Assembly: GCA_014904985.1 (NCBI GenBank)
Contig: MU129052.1
Location: 101,113-165,112 of the forward strand
Length of the DNA: 64,000 nt
Direction of reading: 5' to 3'
DNA from: Hydnum rufescens UP504
Taxonomy: Eukaryota > Basidiomycota > Agaricomycetes > Cantharellales > Hydnaceae
Shown here: positions 25,126-36,559 of the stretch, in pieces
Numbering within the stretch: position 1 is the first letter of the stretch
Layout of the letters: each line of letters starts with the position of its first letter
Translations under genes and position numbers: made by a program
Notes under the pieces: generated by a model
What the model was told of the DNA's origin: nothing
What the model saw: the letters and a program-made list of their open reading frames with translations, nothing else
Database searches by the model: none

Positions 25126-26424
25126 TGAAATGCATTTCAATTTTGGTATAATCAATATAGCTATCTGAATATAAGGAATTGAGTCAAATAGAATTTTAGT
25201 GCAGGTACAGTATATACAGACATTATTATGGTAGGCTCAAAGCAGCCACCTACTGCAAGAGTACCAGCCATGTATGGACAAAGCAGCCACTAAGGCAAGA
25301 GTACAAGCTGGCATGCACAGGTGACAGCCTTTACTCATACTGACAGTGGATTTAGTACTCTCAGGCCAGACAAAGGATGCTAACCCTTGCTGCCACAGTC
25401 TGGTGAGGTGTAAGCCAACCAAGGTTATAATGGGACTAGGTCCCTGTTCACTTTCCCATTCCAGGGCAGGTGCTTCACTGATGCCAGAGGTGCAGATCTG
25501 CACCTGTCCCCAGTCACTGTCTCACCCACCCAGACTGGAGCTGAGTGGACTAACCACCTAATGCTGCAGGCTCCTCCTGAGCTAGTAGGTGCATGGTGGC
25601 CTGTCATCTGAAGATGTTGGCTGGTTATTACAACCCATTCTGTGACTTATAAGGCCCCTATCTCTAGACAGCTGAATATCATCATTGAGACCCTTCCAGG
25701 ATTTGGGGTGTAGAGACCAAGATAGTCTCCCCTCTATGGACCCTTCCAGGCATAGGGAGGCATCAAATTTGTAGACAGAGGCAGCATAAGCTATGCTAAC
25801 TGGCCTTAAACCAGACCTTGGCTTAGGCAGTTCAGGTAGGCATTTACACTGCATATGCAAAAGAGGGAGGTGTCACCATCATGATTTAATTTGCTTTACC
25901 AAGGCAGAACCTCTGTACATGGCATCCTGAGAGTAGATAGTGGGGGCTGGGCTTTTCAGTGCTCTTTTCACCCACTTTGTCAAGGTGGTGCCTAGCACAC
26001 CCATCTAGTCTCAGGTGCAAGTGTAAATAGCCACATACCATATGTGTCATGCAAACAAGGTGTTGCTATTATGATTTAACCAACTTAACCAAGGCTGGGC
26101 CTTCAGTGTGTGGCAGCCATGTTTCCCACCTGTGAGCAGTGGCATCACTATTGCTTTTTAACTGGCTTAACCAAGGCCAGACCATGCACACAGGACCCAT
26201 AAATGAAGGCTTATCATGGCTGATGAGTGGCCACCCATAGAGGCACAATGGGGCATTGCTATTGTGCTTTAGCCCACTTTACCAAGGCAGGACCCCATGC
26301 ATTGCTTGTACACTGGCCCAGTTATTCAGCAGGGCAGTTTACCAACCTACCCAGGTCCTGAACTTCAGCTGGAATCAGTTGACATTTAATTTGGCTGGGG
26401 AGCATGGGAAGAGAATCAATGATC
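25126..26424. repeat. non-coding stretch with diverged 110-130 nt repeats
   Basis: No gene is recognised. From about 25870 to 26300 the phrase TTTA(A)CC(A/C)ACTT(A)ACCAAGGC with flanking CTATT(A/G)TG recurs four times at 100-130 nt spacing, suggesting an old tandem array. The upstream 25126-25860 part should contain the Helitron 3' end, but I could not identify a hairpin plus CTRR terminus with confidence. Confidence 0.5.
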
Positions 26425-26830
26425 CATGTCTAGGCATGTCTAGGTGTGTCTAGGTTGTTCTAGGTGTGTCTAGGTGTGTTCTAGGTGTGTCTAGGTGTGT
26501 TAGGTGTGCTAGGTGTGTTAGGTGTGTCTAGGTGTGTCTAGGTGTGTCTAGGTGTGTCTAGGTGTGTCTAGGTTTGTCTAGGTGTGTCTAGGTGTGTCTA
26601 GTGTGTGTCTAGGTGTGTCTAGGTGTGTCTAGGTGTTGTTAGGTGTGTCTGGTTTTCTGGGTGTGTCTGGGTGTGTCTGGGTGTGTCTGGGTGTTCTGGG
26701 TGTGTCTGGGTATGTCTGGGTGTGTCTGGGTGTGTCTGGGTATGTCTATGGGTGTTCTAGGTGTGTCTAGGAGTGTCTAGGAGTGTCTAGGACATGTCTA
26801 GGACATGTCTAGGTTATGTCTAGGTATGTT
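26425..26830 (+). repeat. TGTCTAGGTG minisatellite
   Basis: About 40 units of a 10-nt repeat, mainly TGTCTAGGTG. A homogeneous block of TGTCTGGGTG variants runs from about 26650 to 26745, and ATGTCTAGGACATG forms lie at the right end. The block structure indicates local spread of variants. The motif degrades gradually after 26830 and is still visible as scattered TAGACA/TGTCTA words up to about 28700. Confidence 0.9.
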
Positions 26831-27107
26831 CATAGGCATGCCTAGGACATGTCTAGACACATCTAAGCATGTCTAGACCTATATTGTATGTGCCTAGACA
26901 CATACTCACTGGTATGTACTGCACCACAATACTCTTAATGATGAGTTCCTCTGTTGTATCAAGGGATTGTGTGTCCACATGCCTAGACATGCATAGACAC
27001 ATATTTAGATCAGTTTGAGAATATCTAGGCATGCCTATGCATGATACTGCAAAGGATCATATGAGGGAGCCCCTATTGAAATGCTGGGTTGTGGATTAAT
27101 TCCCCCC

Positions 27108-27592
27108 CTGCATCAGGAAAATCATTTACTCTCTGAAGATGGGATGTATCTCTGAAGACTCTGAAGACTCTAAAGCTGTGGAAGAGGGTGTAGTTAGAAT
27201 AGGCTGAAGAGAAAAATGACTCAAACATCCCACAACCAAGATTCAAACTTTGCACACAAACCTCATATATACCTCAAGGTTGTTTCAATAAAATTCCCCC
27301 CATACATATTGCCTGGTGCCTATGTATATAGGAATTATGTAACATCTCTCTACATGGTAGCTTAGGTAACATAATGATTATGTAATATCTCCAATATAAT
27401 GATTGTGTAATATTTTCAATATAATGATTATGTAATATTACCATATATGGCAGCTTATGTAATTCATCTTCCAGTACTTCCAGTACTTTAGAAGGCTGGA
27501 AGAAGGCCTCTTCACAGACTCTGAAGAAGGGACTTACTGTTAGGCCCTTCCCACCTTCAGAGTCTTTGAAGTGGCTTTTGATTTTCCTGATG
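27108..27592. repeat. foldback repeat with GCATCAGGAAAATCA ends
   Basis: The left end reads GCATCAGGAAAATCATTTACT. The right end is its reverse complement, TGATTTTCCTGATGC near 27580. CTCTGAAGACTCT motifs are also mirrored. The interior holds AT-rich units such as TTATGTAATATTACCATATATGG. A related left end occurs at 57695. No transposase is present, so this looks like a non-autonomous foldback or MITE-like element. Confidence 0.65.
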
Positions 27593-27779
27593 CTGGTACC
27601 CCAATAGAAACTCCCCAATGAGAAAGGGGGGGAGGGGGGGGCCAATGGTTAGACTGAATCTGTGTTCAAGTCCAAGTTCTTCCATGATTTTCTCACAAAC
27701 ACTCTGGCAGCACCTGGGTTATTCATCTAGAGACCATTTGGACCCTACCTAGGGCACCTGAACAAGCACCTTTGGGTCA

Positions 27780-28560
27780 GAGATTAGTAGTAGACAGATC
27801 CACAGGAGCAAAAACAACTATTTTGACAGCATTGGACTCCATGAAGCACCTAATGATGTCATCCAAGCAATTGCCTTTGTTTTGATTTGGACACTAGTAG
27901 ACACACATCTGCAATGGTCCCACAATTATTGATCTAGACACCATTAGACATCTCTTAGTACTGCCACCGGAGCAGGTGCCATTATGTCAAAATGTTTGAT
28001 TTAGACACCATTAGACACCACCTAATGATGTCACCTGAGTAGGTGCCCTTATGTCAAAAAGTTTGATTTAGACATTACTAGGCAGGCATCCACAAGAGTC
28101 CCACAATTTAGGGATCTAGACACCATTAGACACCTCTTAGTAATGCCACTTGAGCAGGTGCCTTGGTGCCAAAATGTTTGATTTAGACACCCATAGGCAT
28201 GCATCCACAAGTGCTGACTTAGACATTAGACACCATGAGACACCACCTAATGATGTCCCCTGAGCTGATGCTTTTATTTCAATTTAGACACTAGTAGACA
28301 TGCATCTGCAATAGTACCATGATTATTGATCTAGACACCATTAGACCCCCACCAGTACCACCACCCAAGCAGGGCCCTAGGAAGATGTTTGACCTAGACA
28401 CTATTAGACACCATGAGATGCCTTTGTTTGAATTTAGACACTAGTAGACACCATTAGACACTTATTAGGACTGCCACTGGGGGCCTTGGGCTCAAAATGT
28501 TTGATTTAGACACCAGTAAGCACACAGTACAGATGATAGACACCTCTAAGGCTCCAGAAA
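27780..28560 (+). repeat. dispersed TTAGACACCATTAGACACC repeats
   Basis: Diverged units of about 120-140 nt contain GATTTAGACACCATTAGACACC, ACCTAATGATGTCACC and GAGCAGGTGCC (landmarks near 27960-28150). At least six recognisable units lie in loose tandem order. There is no coding potential. The TAGACA word links this region to the TGTCTA minisatellite to its left. Confidence 0.65.
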
Positions 28561-29177
28561 ATATCTTATTAGACATGCCTAAATTAGAACACTCTGACTG
28601 GGGAACAAACCCTCCCAGGTGGCACCTGTGGCAGGCTATTTTAGACATGTCTATATAGTGAACTTGGAAAAAATTCCCTAAAAATACTCCTCAGGCATGT
28701 CTTAGACACACCTATACTGAGAACACCTCTTAGGTGGTTTCCAGATGCAAACTCAAACCACCCCAGAGGTACTGTTTTGAGGGTGCATTAGGTGGAGACA
28801 GGTGGTCCCCCACCCTTGACATATTTACAAATAAACCATACCTCCCTCCTGTAGCCCCAAGACATCCCTCCCCACTCCCTAAAAAGGAGAAAGGAAAAGG
28901 TGACTGCCTAGATAGATTAAAATGATATTCCATCTTTCATTTCTTGCACATGTAGTACCAGTATAACACCTTTGCACAAATGCTGATTCTTCATACCCAC
29001 AATGCCCAGGCTTCTGCAGCACACCCAAGGTCATTTCCACATAGCCAGCCCCCTCCCAAGTTTGTATTAGCACTGCCTGCCTTTACTGGATGATTGGCCC
29101 TCCAGAAATACCCAGTCCTTGACTGCATTGAGGACTGCCCACAAATCTATGCCAGACCCTCTTCCCAGCCTACAACA
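28561..29177. other. spacer, no gene recognised
   Basis: Low-CpG sequence between the TAGACA repeats and the HNH-like gene. Short ORFs lack recognisable similarity. A 5' region for the HNH-like gene would lie here. Confidence 0.35.
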
Positions 29178-30240
29178 ATGCCCAGCATTAAGATTTACCT
29201 ACCTTCTCCTTCAACTCAGGAGTGGATCATGGCCCTTTCTATCCCACACTCCAAAGCTCAGTGGCTGTCTCACTGCCCTCTTAAGTGGCTGAGATATGTC
29301 ATGTTTGCCATATGTGGGGCAAAAGGTGACCTCTGCACTGATAAAGAGGGAAACCTTGTTGATTACAACTTTAGTTTGGATGACCCACTTGCTGAGCATT
29401 ACTATTACCTTCCCAATGGTAAAATTCCTTGTTCAAGCTCTGCCTTCTGCTGAATCTCAACCAATTCCTAGGAGCCTCTGCCATCTCATTGATCCCAGCA
29501 TTTTCAATGGACACATCACCACCACTGCTAAAATGCCACATTGCTCTGATTTCCACAAAGACATCATCAAATGTGATGGCAACAATTGTGTCATCACAGG
29601 ATGGTTGGATGGCAAGGCCACCCACATCTTCCCCTTATGCAAGGGTGAAATGGTGCTGTACATCCCTTTCTTTGGTTTTACAATGCATTGATTTGCTTCT
29701 AGTCATTTCAGGTTGTTGGTGAAGGACATGGAGGATTCTATGAGTCTGAGCATGCCCTCCATATCAACTTGGTGCAAAATGGGCTTTTTATTAGTGATAG
29801 TCTTCACAAGTAGTGTGGCAAAGCTCATTTGGGATTCCTTCATGTATGTCCTGCTATCTCATTGGGAAAGTAATCCTGCTAAGGACTGATCTTTAGACTC
29901 CCAACTTTGCCATGGACATCAGAGATGTGCCTGATTTGAACAATGGCTTGATACCACAAGAACATCTGACCATGCAGTTTATTGGACCACATCTCCCTTC
30001 CAGAAACAGTCCAATACCTGAAAATGACATTAAAATAGGGGACTCATGCACAGAGCTCCACCTTCACCCATGCTCCTCAACTTCATGTACAGCACTGCTG
30101 TCTACTGCCACTGGGGGGAAGGATGGGTTTTAAGAAGTTGGTGAATGAGTACTCTCCAGCATTGGCACTGCCTCCCCCCACTCCACAACAACCTTTGCCT
30201 GGTAGCACAGAATCTGATGATTTGACCAATAAAGACTGGA
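29178..30240 (+). pseudogene. HNH-type gene of the basidiomycete family, decayed
   Basis: The start MPSIKIYLPSPST at 29178 and the block LKWLRYVMFAICGAKGDL (about 29285) match the N-terminal part of a protein family common in Agaricomycetes and annotated as HNH nuclease-domain proteins. After a probable intron beginning near 29421 comes DPSIFNGHITTTAK. The nuclease-like core follows: NCVITGWLDGKATHIFPLCKG near 29590-29645, which has the Cys and the ATHI.P histidine of the motif, then ESEHALHINLVQNGLFISD near 29740-29800 and TPNFAMDIRDVPDLNNGL near 29905. The reading frame changes several times and contains stops, so it is a pseudogene. Activity of the family itself is predicted from sequence, not shown here. 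Confidence 0.75.
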
Positions 30241-30254
30241 TCCCCTAGATAGAT

Positions 30255-30920
30255 ATTATAGATATTCTATCCAACTAGGTGCCAAAGTATGGCTGCCTAA
30301 GGTGTGCTGGAGTTCATTGAGCTTTGTGTATGGATTAGGAGAGTGTGGGTAATTGTATATGCAGCAACCATTTTTGTTGCACTGACTGTATGAAGAACCA
30401 TCAAGGTGGGTTGAGCTGTGTACCATGTGAGTAAGAACCAAGTCTCATAGGTGACCAGTGGATAGGGGGACATGAGCAGAAATAATGGGATTGATATTAC
30501 CCATTCTGTAACTGTCCATTAAATGTGTTAGGAAGAAGGGAAGAGAGGACATGAAAAGATAAGACACACCTTGACAATAATGTGTGCATGGGGCAGGCCT
30601 CACTTCTGGAATTCAATGATGTACACATGATATTGTAGGTGGAGGAGTGTCTTGATCTTGGCCAGCAGTATTTGCAAATGTGTCTATCAATGTAAAGGGA
30701 TCATCAAAAGAGAACAAAAGTATAAAAGTTATAGGAGCCAGACCTTGAACACATGGTTTGTGATGTGGGAGAGTTCTATTGCAGACTGATCTTAGGTGGC
30801 TTTTTATCTCAGGCCAGTTTGGATTGCATGTAGCAGTAATCATGAGATCAGGTTTTCCTTTGTGGCATACAAGAGCAAGGGCATCAGCTACCTTGTCAGA
30901 GTAGTACTTTGGAGACCCTG
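30255..30920 (-). pseudogene. Helitron 2, Rep-domain fragment left of the chromovirus
   Basis: Minus-strand continuation of the Helitron at 52990-57713. It opens SPKYYSDKVADALALV, then LMITATCNPNWPEI near 30830. The catalytic FQK-stop-GLPHAH segment near 30600 has a TGA at 30600-30602 exactly where the family has arginine. It continues to LTHMVHSSTH and SQCNKNGCCIYNYPHSP near 30340, and is truncated near 30255. Its first codons follow on directly from the ...LPASFTGS end of the piece near 52995, so the chromovirus was inserted between them. Confidence 0.85.
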
Positions 30921-31498
30921 TAATATCGCATTATTCGACTTCGAATATACGCGGGAGTCATCATTAGATGAGGCAGAGTCGACATTCCTGTAAACAGAGG
31001 AGAGAGGGTAATCCTCCCGCTCTAGGCACTGGCTTCGAGCAGACGGGCCATGCACGAGGCTAAGCACTGGCTTCACCTTGTACGTGGGAGAAGCGGAGGG
31101 AGAGGGGAAAGGAATAAGGGAAGTGTGGTAGTTGCTGGCTAAGGGGCCAGACTACTATCTAAGGAGGCGAGGGAGTGGTCAGCTAGTAGGTCAGAGAAAG
31201 GACTCACTTAGTAGAGTCACGCTTGTATGCGACTCTCCCTTATCCTTCACAGCACTGTGCTCTATGGCGATGGTTCAGGTAGCTTAATCAAGCGGGTCAT
31301 AATGTGACTCAGTCACATGGCTGCATAGTTTCACAGGTCTCGCGAGAGCGAAGATGTCTGGGCAAAAAGATGAATTTGATTCTGCTGCGTTAGCGACTTA
31401 GAATCATCGTGGCCATGCTATTACATAATAGTACAGACGAAGCGACGGACATAGGGGATGACTGCTATGTACATACAAACCATGAGCACTATATTACA
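30921..31498 (-). repeat. 3' LTR of the chromovirus
   Basis: On the minus strand it starts TGTAATATAGTGCTC at 31498 and ends GCGATATTACA at 30921, 578 bp, with an 8-bp inverted terminus (TGTAATAT...ATATTACA). It begins about 20 nt after the stop codon of the last ORF and is followed directly by Helitron sequence. Confidence 0.8.
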
Positions 31499-31517
31499 GA
31501 GCCCCCCAGCGTGGACA

Positions 31518-34129
31518 CTACGATTCTTGTTCCAGGAGGCCGAGGTCTTCGATACCTAGGTCATCTAACGTAATCTCATACCTTTCGAACCACCCGTTCC
31601 ATCTGAAGTGTTCACCGGTGTACATGCCATGGGCCCCAATAGAGGTGGGGTCGACTTCCAGGATGGCGTGGGCTAGCCATACGAGGACGTCATGGTGGGG
31701 ACCTAGGAACAGGATTTGCACGTTGAATTTGATGGGATCTTTGTATGATAGATGTCTTTCGAGTACCCCTAATACCTCATTCGTGGCCTTAATGATCTGG
31801 GTGGTGAATGGATGTTCAATAGGTTTGAGATGATTCACCCTCTGCTTAAGATATCGGATTGCAATTAGGGGTGAGATCAAGTATTGCAACATGAGGCTTT
31901 GGGAGGTCCCGAAAATCTGAGGGGGGCCTTGGGGGTAGAGAACCCACATGAGGTTGGCCGATTTGAACGTCATGCTGGGGGGGCAAGCTGGGCTACTGCT
32001 TACAAGAACCATTTCTGGGATAGGACATTCGTTTTTATGCCCCATGCGGCATATCTTGACAGTCTCCAAAATCTGGTTTTGGACTTCCCCACTCCACGTA
32101 CAATATTTTCCTTCCTTGTATGGCCGGGCGCATGCTGAGGGCTCTGAAGGGTAGAACTTCGCTGCCCCCTTTTGGCTCTCTAGGGCTCTGCAGGCATGGT
32201 CTCGATGCATAAAGACCAGGATGAGTTGGGGTTCTTCATAGAGCCATTCTTTGACCCCAGAACCGTAGCATTCAACTAGTTCCTCCTCCAATTGTGCTGG
32301 GGAGTTCAAGTACACGAATGGGGATAATTCCACTGGGAACCTCTTCATTCGCGCCTCGGTTTCTCCCCAGATTTCATCAGGGTCGGTCATAGGGGGCACG
32401 TTCCCTGATGCCTTGGTGGGGGACTCATCAGACAGGAGAGAAGCCCCTTCTGGCAGGGTGAAATCATTATCCTCCTGAGATGCAAAGTCCTTGTAAGGTT
32501 TGAGTTCTTCCTCAGGATAGGAGGGAGCATCCTGTTGCTGGCATACTCATCTCTCCTCTGGCGATTCCACACAGGACCTTCTTGCTGCACCTCGAGTGGA
32601 GGGGTAACAGGGGTCTATGTCGTCGAGGCGCTCCAGCAGGGCGGGGGGAGTGCCATGGGTGCAGGCGGAGGGTTGATTAGGCGCGCTGCCAACTCAGTCC
32701 GTAAGGCGGGTTTGGGGAAAGGTTCAGGCTCACGCCATTCATGTCCTTTGCGTTCCATCCATTCATGACACATCGGATAATTCTGATGGAGGAAGGCTGG
32801 GGGGGGAGGAGAGAATTCATGATTGGCCCACTTGGTCAGAGGCAACATCGCCTCCCCCAGGCATTCCTGCAGCTGCTTCAGTACTGGCAGATAGTTGCCT
32901 TCCTGGATTTGCGACAGCCATCGGAGCAGCCCCTCCAGGTAGACTTCACTGGGTGGGCCCTTGGCTTTGCGGAAGTAGGCTGGATGATGCCGGTAGTAAG
33001 GGCCAGTGTGCCTCGTTTCCTGCAGGTGGTTTTTCTTCATCACCCATGCATATTCGGGTGGGCTCACCAAACGTTGAGAGAACTGCCCTCGGACGTTCTG
33101 CTTGAATTTCTCCTGAACAACCTTGCGGGGGTATGAGTCCGTCATTCTCCAGGAGGGGTGCTTTTCACGTATCTCCCGTTCAGCCGAAATCCACAAGGGT
33201 GAGTTCTGAGTCATCCCCCTGGGAAGAAGCTCGAGGGGAGGGTTCTCGTTCTCGATTTCCATCACCCATACTGGGACTCCTAATTGCACGAGCCCCTCAC
33301 TGATGAGTCGGGAGTGGGCATCCTGTTTCAATATGATGAGCCCCACAAGACGTATGGTCGTCCAGAACTGTGGAGGGTGGAGCCGTTCCTTGAAGCAGAT
33401 GAGGTATAATATGATGCGGAAGGCCATATTGGCGAACCCTGTCGCATCAAGTACTCTCCTTCGAATCTCCTGGGTGACGTGGATGGCTTTCCAAGCTGGG
33501 GCCGGGGTTGATCCCTGCTGTAGGAGATACATCCATGTAGAGCCGAAATGCCAGTCCTGATTGTAGGCAGAGGGAAGAAGGATGTGAAATTGGTTCATAA
33601 TCTGGTCTATACGTCTAATACAGCGCAGCATCGCATGGCTAGCGTCCTGGGCATCATTCAGGAATTTGATCAACAGGGAGCGAAGTTGAGGGTTTGGCCC
33701 CCGTGCTTGGAGGAGGTGGACATGAGGGTCAAAGTCGAACTGGCTGACATCAAAGGGAATGAAGGCATGGTGCAATGGGAAGGGGAAGTTCTTAGGAAGC
33801 AACTGGGTGCAATACATCCATTTGAACTTTCCCAGCCGTCCCCATTCGTCCAAGTGCTCCCATCTGTAGCTGTAGGGATCTTTAGCGGATGGAGCTTGGC
33901 CCTGGACTCGAGGAAAGGCCCCAGCGAGGTTCAGAGTAGTTAGGCTGTAGACATAAAAATATCCGCAGCTCTCAAGCGATAGGTATTCGGCAGGGCGCCT
34001 TTCGGGGTTATCCTCTTCGTCTCTGTATTGGGCATAGTAGGGATCCGAGGGATCCGTACCCTCCCCAGGCATGGCGTAGTGGCGACCTTGCCTGATGCCC
34101 TTATGTCTTCTGGGGCCTGGATGCTGCAT
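31518..34129 (-). pseudogene. extra long ORF downstream of pol in the chromovirus
   Basis: About 870 codons from the Met at 34129 (MQHPGPRRHKG) to the stop at 31518, between the chromodomain and the 3' LTR. It is in the same frame as pol: after the pol stop TAG at 34310 the frame stays open to 32615, so an upstream Met at 34282 or readthrough is also possible. A one-base change in a run of six C near 32640 shifts the frame. The second half (32399-31518) continues with the same composition. The sequence is globular-looking and rich in Trp, Tyr and Pro, with segments such as FRWNGWFERYEITLDDLG at the C-terminus. No signal peptide or clear transmembrane helix is visible, which argues against an envelope protein. 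I recognise no domain. Position and size are unusual for a chromovirus. Confidence 0.65.
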
Positions 34130-34309
34130 AAGTACTGTTGGTGGGGTTAGCTGCTGGTAGAGGGAGGACTGGGAAAGGGAGTAAGCGAGAACATGGGAGA
34201 GAGGCAAATAGGAAGTGGGGAAGAGGAGATCAAGGGAGCCAGGGGCTTTTAAGTTGCAGAGATGGGGGTAGGGGAGCTCCACAGCTGCCTCGTGGGGTCC
34301 GCAAGTACT

Positions 34310-34904
34310 CTAGGCATGCTCCTCCAGGGTCCTGCAATACTCCCTGAGCCTGGAGAAAGCATTCCACAGCCTGGGTTCTGACTCGAAGGTATCGTGCTCC
34401 GGCCCATAGCCCTTCCATCTTACGAGATACTCTCTTCTTCATTTCTGTGGATTGTATCAATGCCCAACTATTCTTTCTACTTCATACTCTTCTTCTGTGG
34501 CTAATTCTCTCATTTCTGGGAGCTTCGCTTGTTCTTCTGCCTGGTCATTGCGGTAGTATTTCATTAGATGTTGTATATTTATAACAGGGTGCATCTTATA
34601 CTCAGGCAGTATCTGGAGGCGATATACTACTGGGTTGATCTTTTCTGAGACCAGGAAAGGGCCTATGCGACATTGTACTAGCTTTCTCCCTGTCCCTTGT
34701 ATGTCCACTAGCTCCAAGGAATGAGGGTTCACTAGAACCTCATCCCCTTCTTCAAATTCCTCATCGCGTCATTTAAGATCGTAGGCTTTGGCTTGCCTGG
34801 CTTGGGCTTGTACTAAAGCATCCCTTGCTCGGGATCGGTGCACCTCAAGCTTGTTGATAAAGGCTGTTGCTGCTATGCCATTGGGCTCAAGCCAGGCGAT
34901 TCCT
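34310..34904 (-). pseudogene. integrase C-terminal region and chromodomain
   Basis: C-terminal part of the chromovirus pol. It includes the basic segment around 34780 (ARQAKAYDLK, TGA, RDEEFEEGDEVLV), the SH3-like block GPFLVSEKINPVVYRL near 34640 and LPEYKMHPVINIQHL near 34590. The chromodomain follows: EEEYEVERIVGH, then EYLVRWKGYGPEHDTFE near 34400 and LREYCRTLEEHA before the TAG at 34310. Three in-frame TGA codons replace arginines, including 34457-34459. The chromodomain places the element among the chromoviruses, whose integrases are steered to marked chromatin. The N-terminal integrase domains lie beyond the 5-kb insertion, at 39921-40648. Confidence 0.88.
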
Positions 34905-34915
34905 CTCTTTACCAG
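34905..34915. repeat. target-site duplication, left copy
   Basis: CTCTTTACCAG, identical to 39910-39920. The pair brackets the 5-kb palindromic element, and one copy belongs to the chromovirus integrase coding sequence (minus strand CTGGTAAAGAG). Confidence 0.85.
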
Positions 34916-35099
34916 CCTGGTCAGCCAATTATCGGTATCTAATTAGATATTTCAAAGGTTGCATTTATATACTCTAACTAGATATCAGACCCAGGGGGCC
35001 CCCAGGGGCCCCTGCAATTCAGTCGAGGGGGCAGGTCAAGCAGCCCAGGGGCCCCTGGGGCCCCTAGCCATTAGGATTATTTATTATTTATGATTTATT

Positions 35100-36505
35100 A
35101 TTTATTTATTTGTTTATTATTATTATATACACTAGGCTCGCCCAGTGGGGCTCACCCATGCACTCAAGAAGAGCAGCCAGAGGCTGCTCTTCTTGCGCAA
35201 TGTAGCCAAGGAAAATACATACTGGGGGGGACTCACCATATATAGGGCCACTCGTTGGGCGCGTTCGGTTCTCGTTTGGTGCATTGCCGTTCGTCGCGTC
35301 ACCGTTCGTTGCGTCGCCATTCGTCATGTCGCCATTTGGTGTGTTGCCGTTCGGGCCCTTGTTGGTTTCGCGGGTTTTCGTTGTGGCCACAATCTAGAGT
35401 AATAAAAGATATATTAGTACAAATATTCAAACCAGCGCAAAAAGAGCAGCTTTCACTGCTCTTTTTGCACGGGTGTAGCTACTGGGGGGCGGGAAACTCA
35501 CCTTATATAGTACCACACACCCGCCGTGGCGGGTGTGTGGTTCCTCAGGCCCTCCTTTGACATGGTCACACCCTTGTTTTGTGCGTTGCTGTATGTCGCA
35601 TTGCGGTGTGGCGCATCTTCGTTTGGTGCGTTGCTGTGTGTCGCGTTGCGTGCCTTGGAGGTCTCAATCTAGAATAATAACAACACGTTAGTAACAAAAT
35701 CCAAAGCAGCGCAAAAAGAGCAGCTTTCGCTGCTCTTTTTGCGCCATTGTGTCTACTAAATATAAATAAAACATACCTTGCAGTACCCCACACCCGCTGC
35801 GGCGGTGTGGGGTACTGGGGCTGTGTACTGTGGCTCGTACGTACGGCGGTTCGTACGGGCACCCGTCGTTTGGGTGGCGATAAGGGGGTTATGGGGGTTC
35901 TGCCCCAGTACGTTTGGGACGTCGAGACCTACAAGATAAGACTTTAAATTAGTTAAGAATTAAAAACCATGCAAAAAGAGCAGCTTTCACTGCTCTTTTT
36001 GCATGGCTGTTGCTACTGAGGGGGGCGGGGACTTACCTTACATAGAACCACACACCCGCTGTGGCGGGTGTGTGGGTCCGGGGCCTCATTTGGCGTGGTG
36101 CCGTATGTCGCATCATTGGCGCAGGGCCATGTCACGTCGTTGGCGTGTGGCTGGGTTGTGTTGTTGGCGCATTGCCGTGTATCGCTTTGCCGTGCGCCGC
36201 ATTGCCGTGTCACGTCGTTGGCGCGTTGCCATGTCACATTGTTGGCACATTGTCATGTATCGCTTTGTCGCGTCGCATTGCTGTGTGTCGCGTTGCCGTG
36301 TGCTGCACTGCTGTTTGGGCTCTCGTCGTTTTGCGGGTTATCATGGTGCGTTGGACGGGCCCAATCTACAAAAAGGCGCATCAGTAAAAAACATTCCAAA
36401 GCAGTGCAAAAAGAGCAGCTTTCGCTGCTCTTTTTGCGCCATTGTATCTACTAAAACAATACTCACCTTGTGACCACACACCCGCAACGGTGGGTGTGTG
36501 GTCGG
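35100..36505 (-). repeat. left cassette array (minus strand)
   Basis: Five intron hairpins (near 35166-35194, 35437-35468, 35709-35744, 35969-36003 and 36405-36439) and four exon-end hairpins. On the minus strand the introns are 36366-36466 (101 nt), 35929-36036 (108), 35669-35776 (108) and 35394-35501 (108); a fifth donor is at 35236. Donors are GTGAG, GTAAG, GTATG, GTGAG and GTGAG. Acceptors are GTAG or CTAG. The exons between them are 329, 152, 167 and 157 nt. The exons are rich in AACGC-type words and would encode Asn/Thr/Ala/Gly-rich peptides such as NGDATNGDATNG, but their lengths do not keep one frame. Confidence 0.8.
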
Positions 36506-36559
36506 GTGCTTGCCTTTTCAGGCGGTTGTTTATTGTGGTTCGGAGATGGGGAGTAAGAT

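Noticed and set aside
25126..25700. A definite Helitron 1 3' end (hairpin plus CTAG)
   Set aside because: Several CTAG words occur, but none follows a convincing hairpin at the expected distance.
31518..34129. Envelope-like identity for the post-pol ORF
   Set aside because: No signal peptide, no cleavage-site pattern and no clear transmembrane helix are visible.
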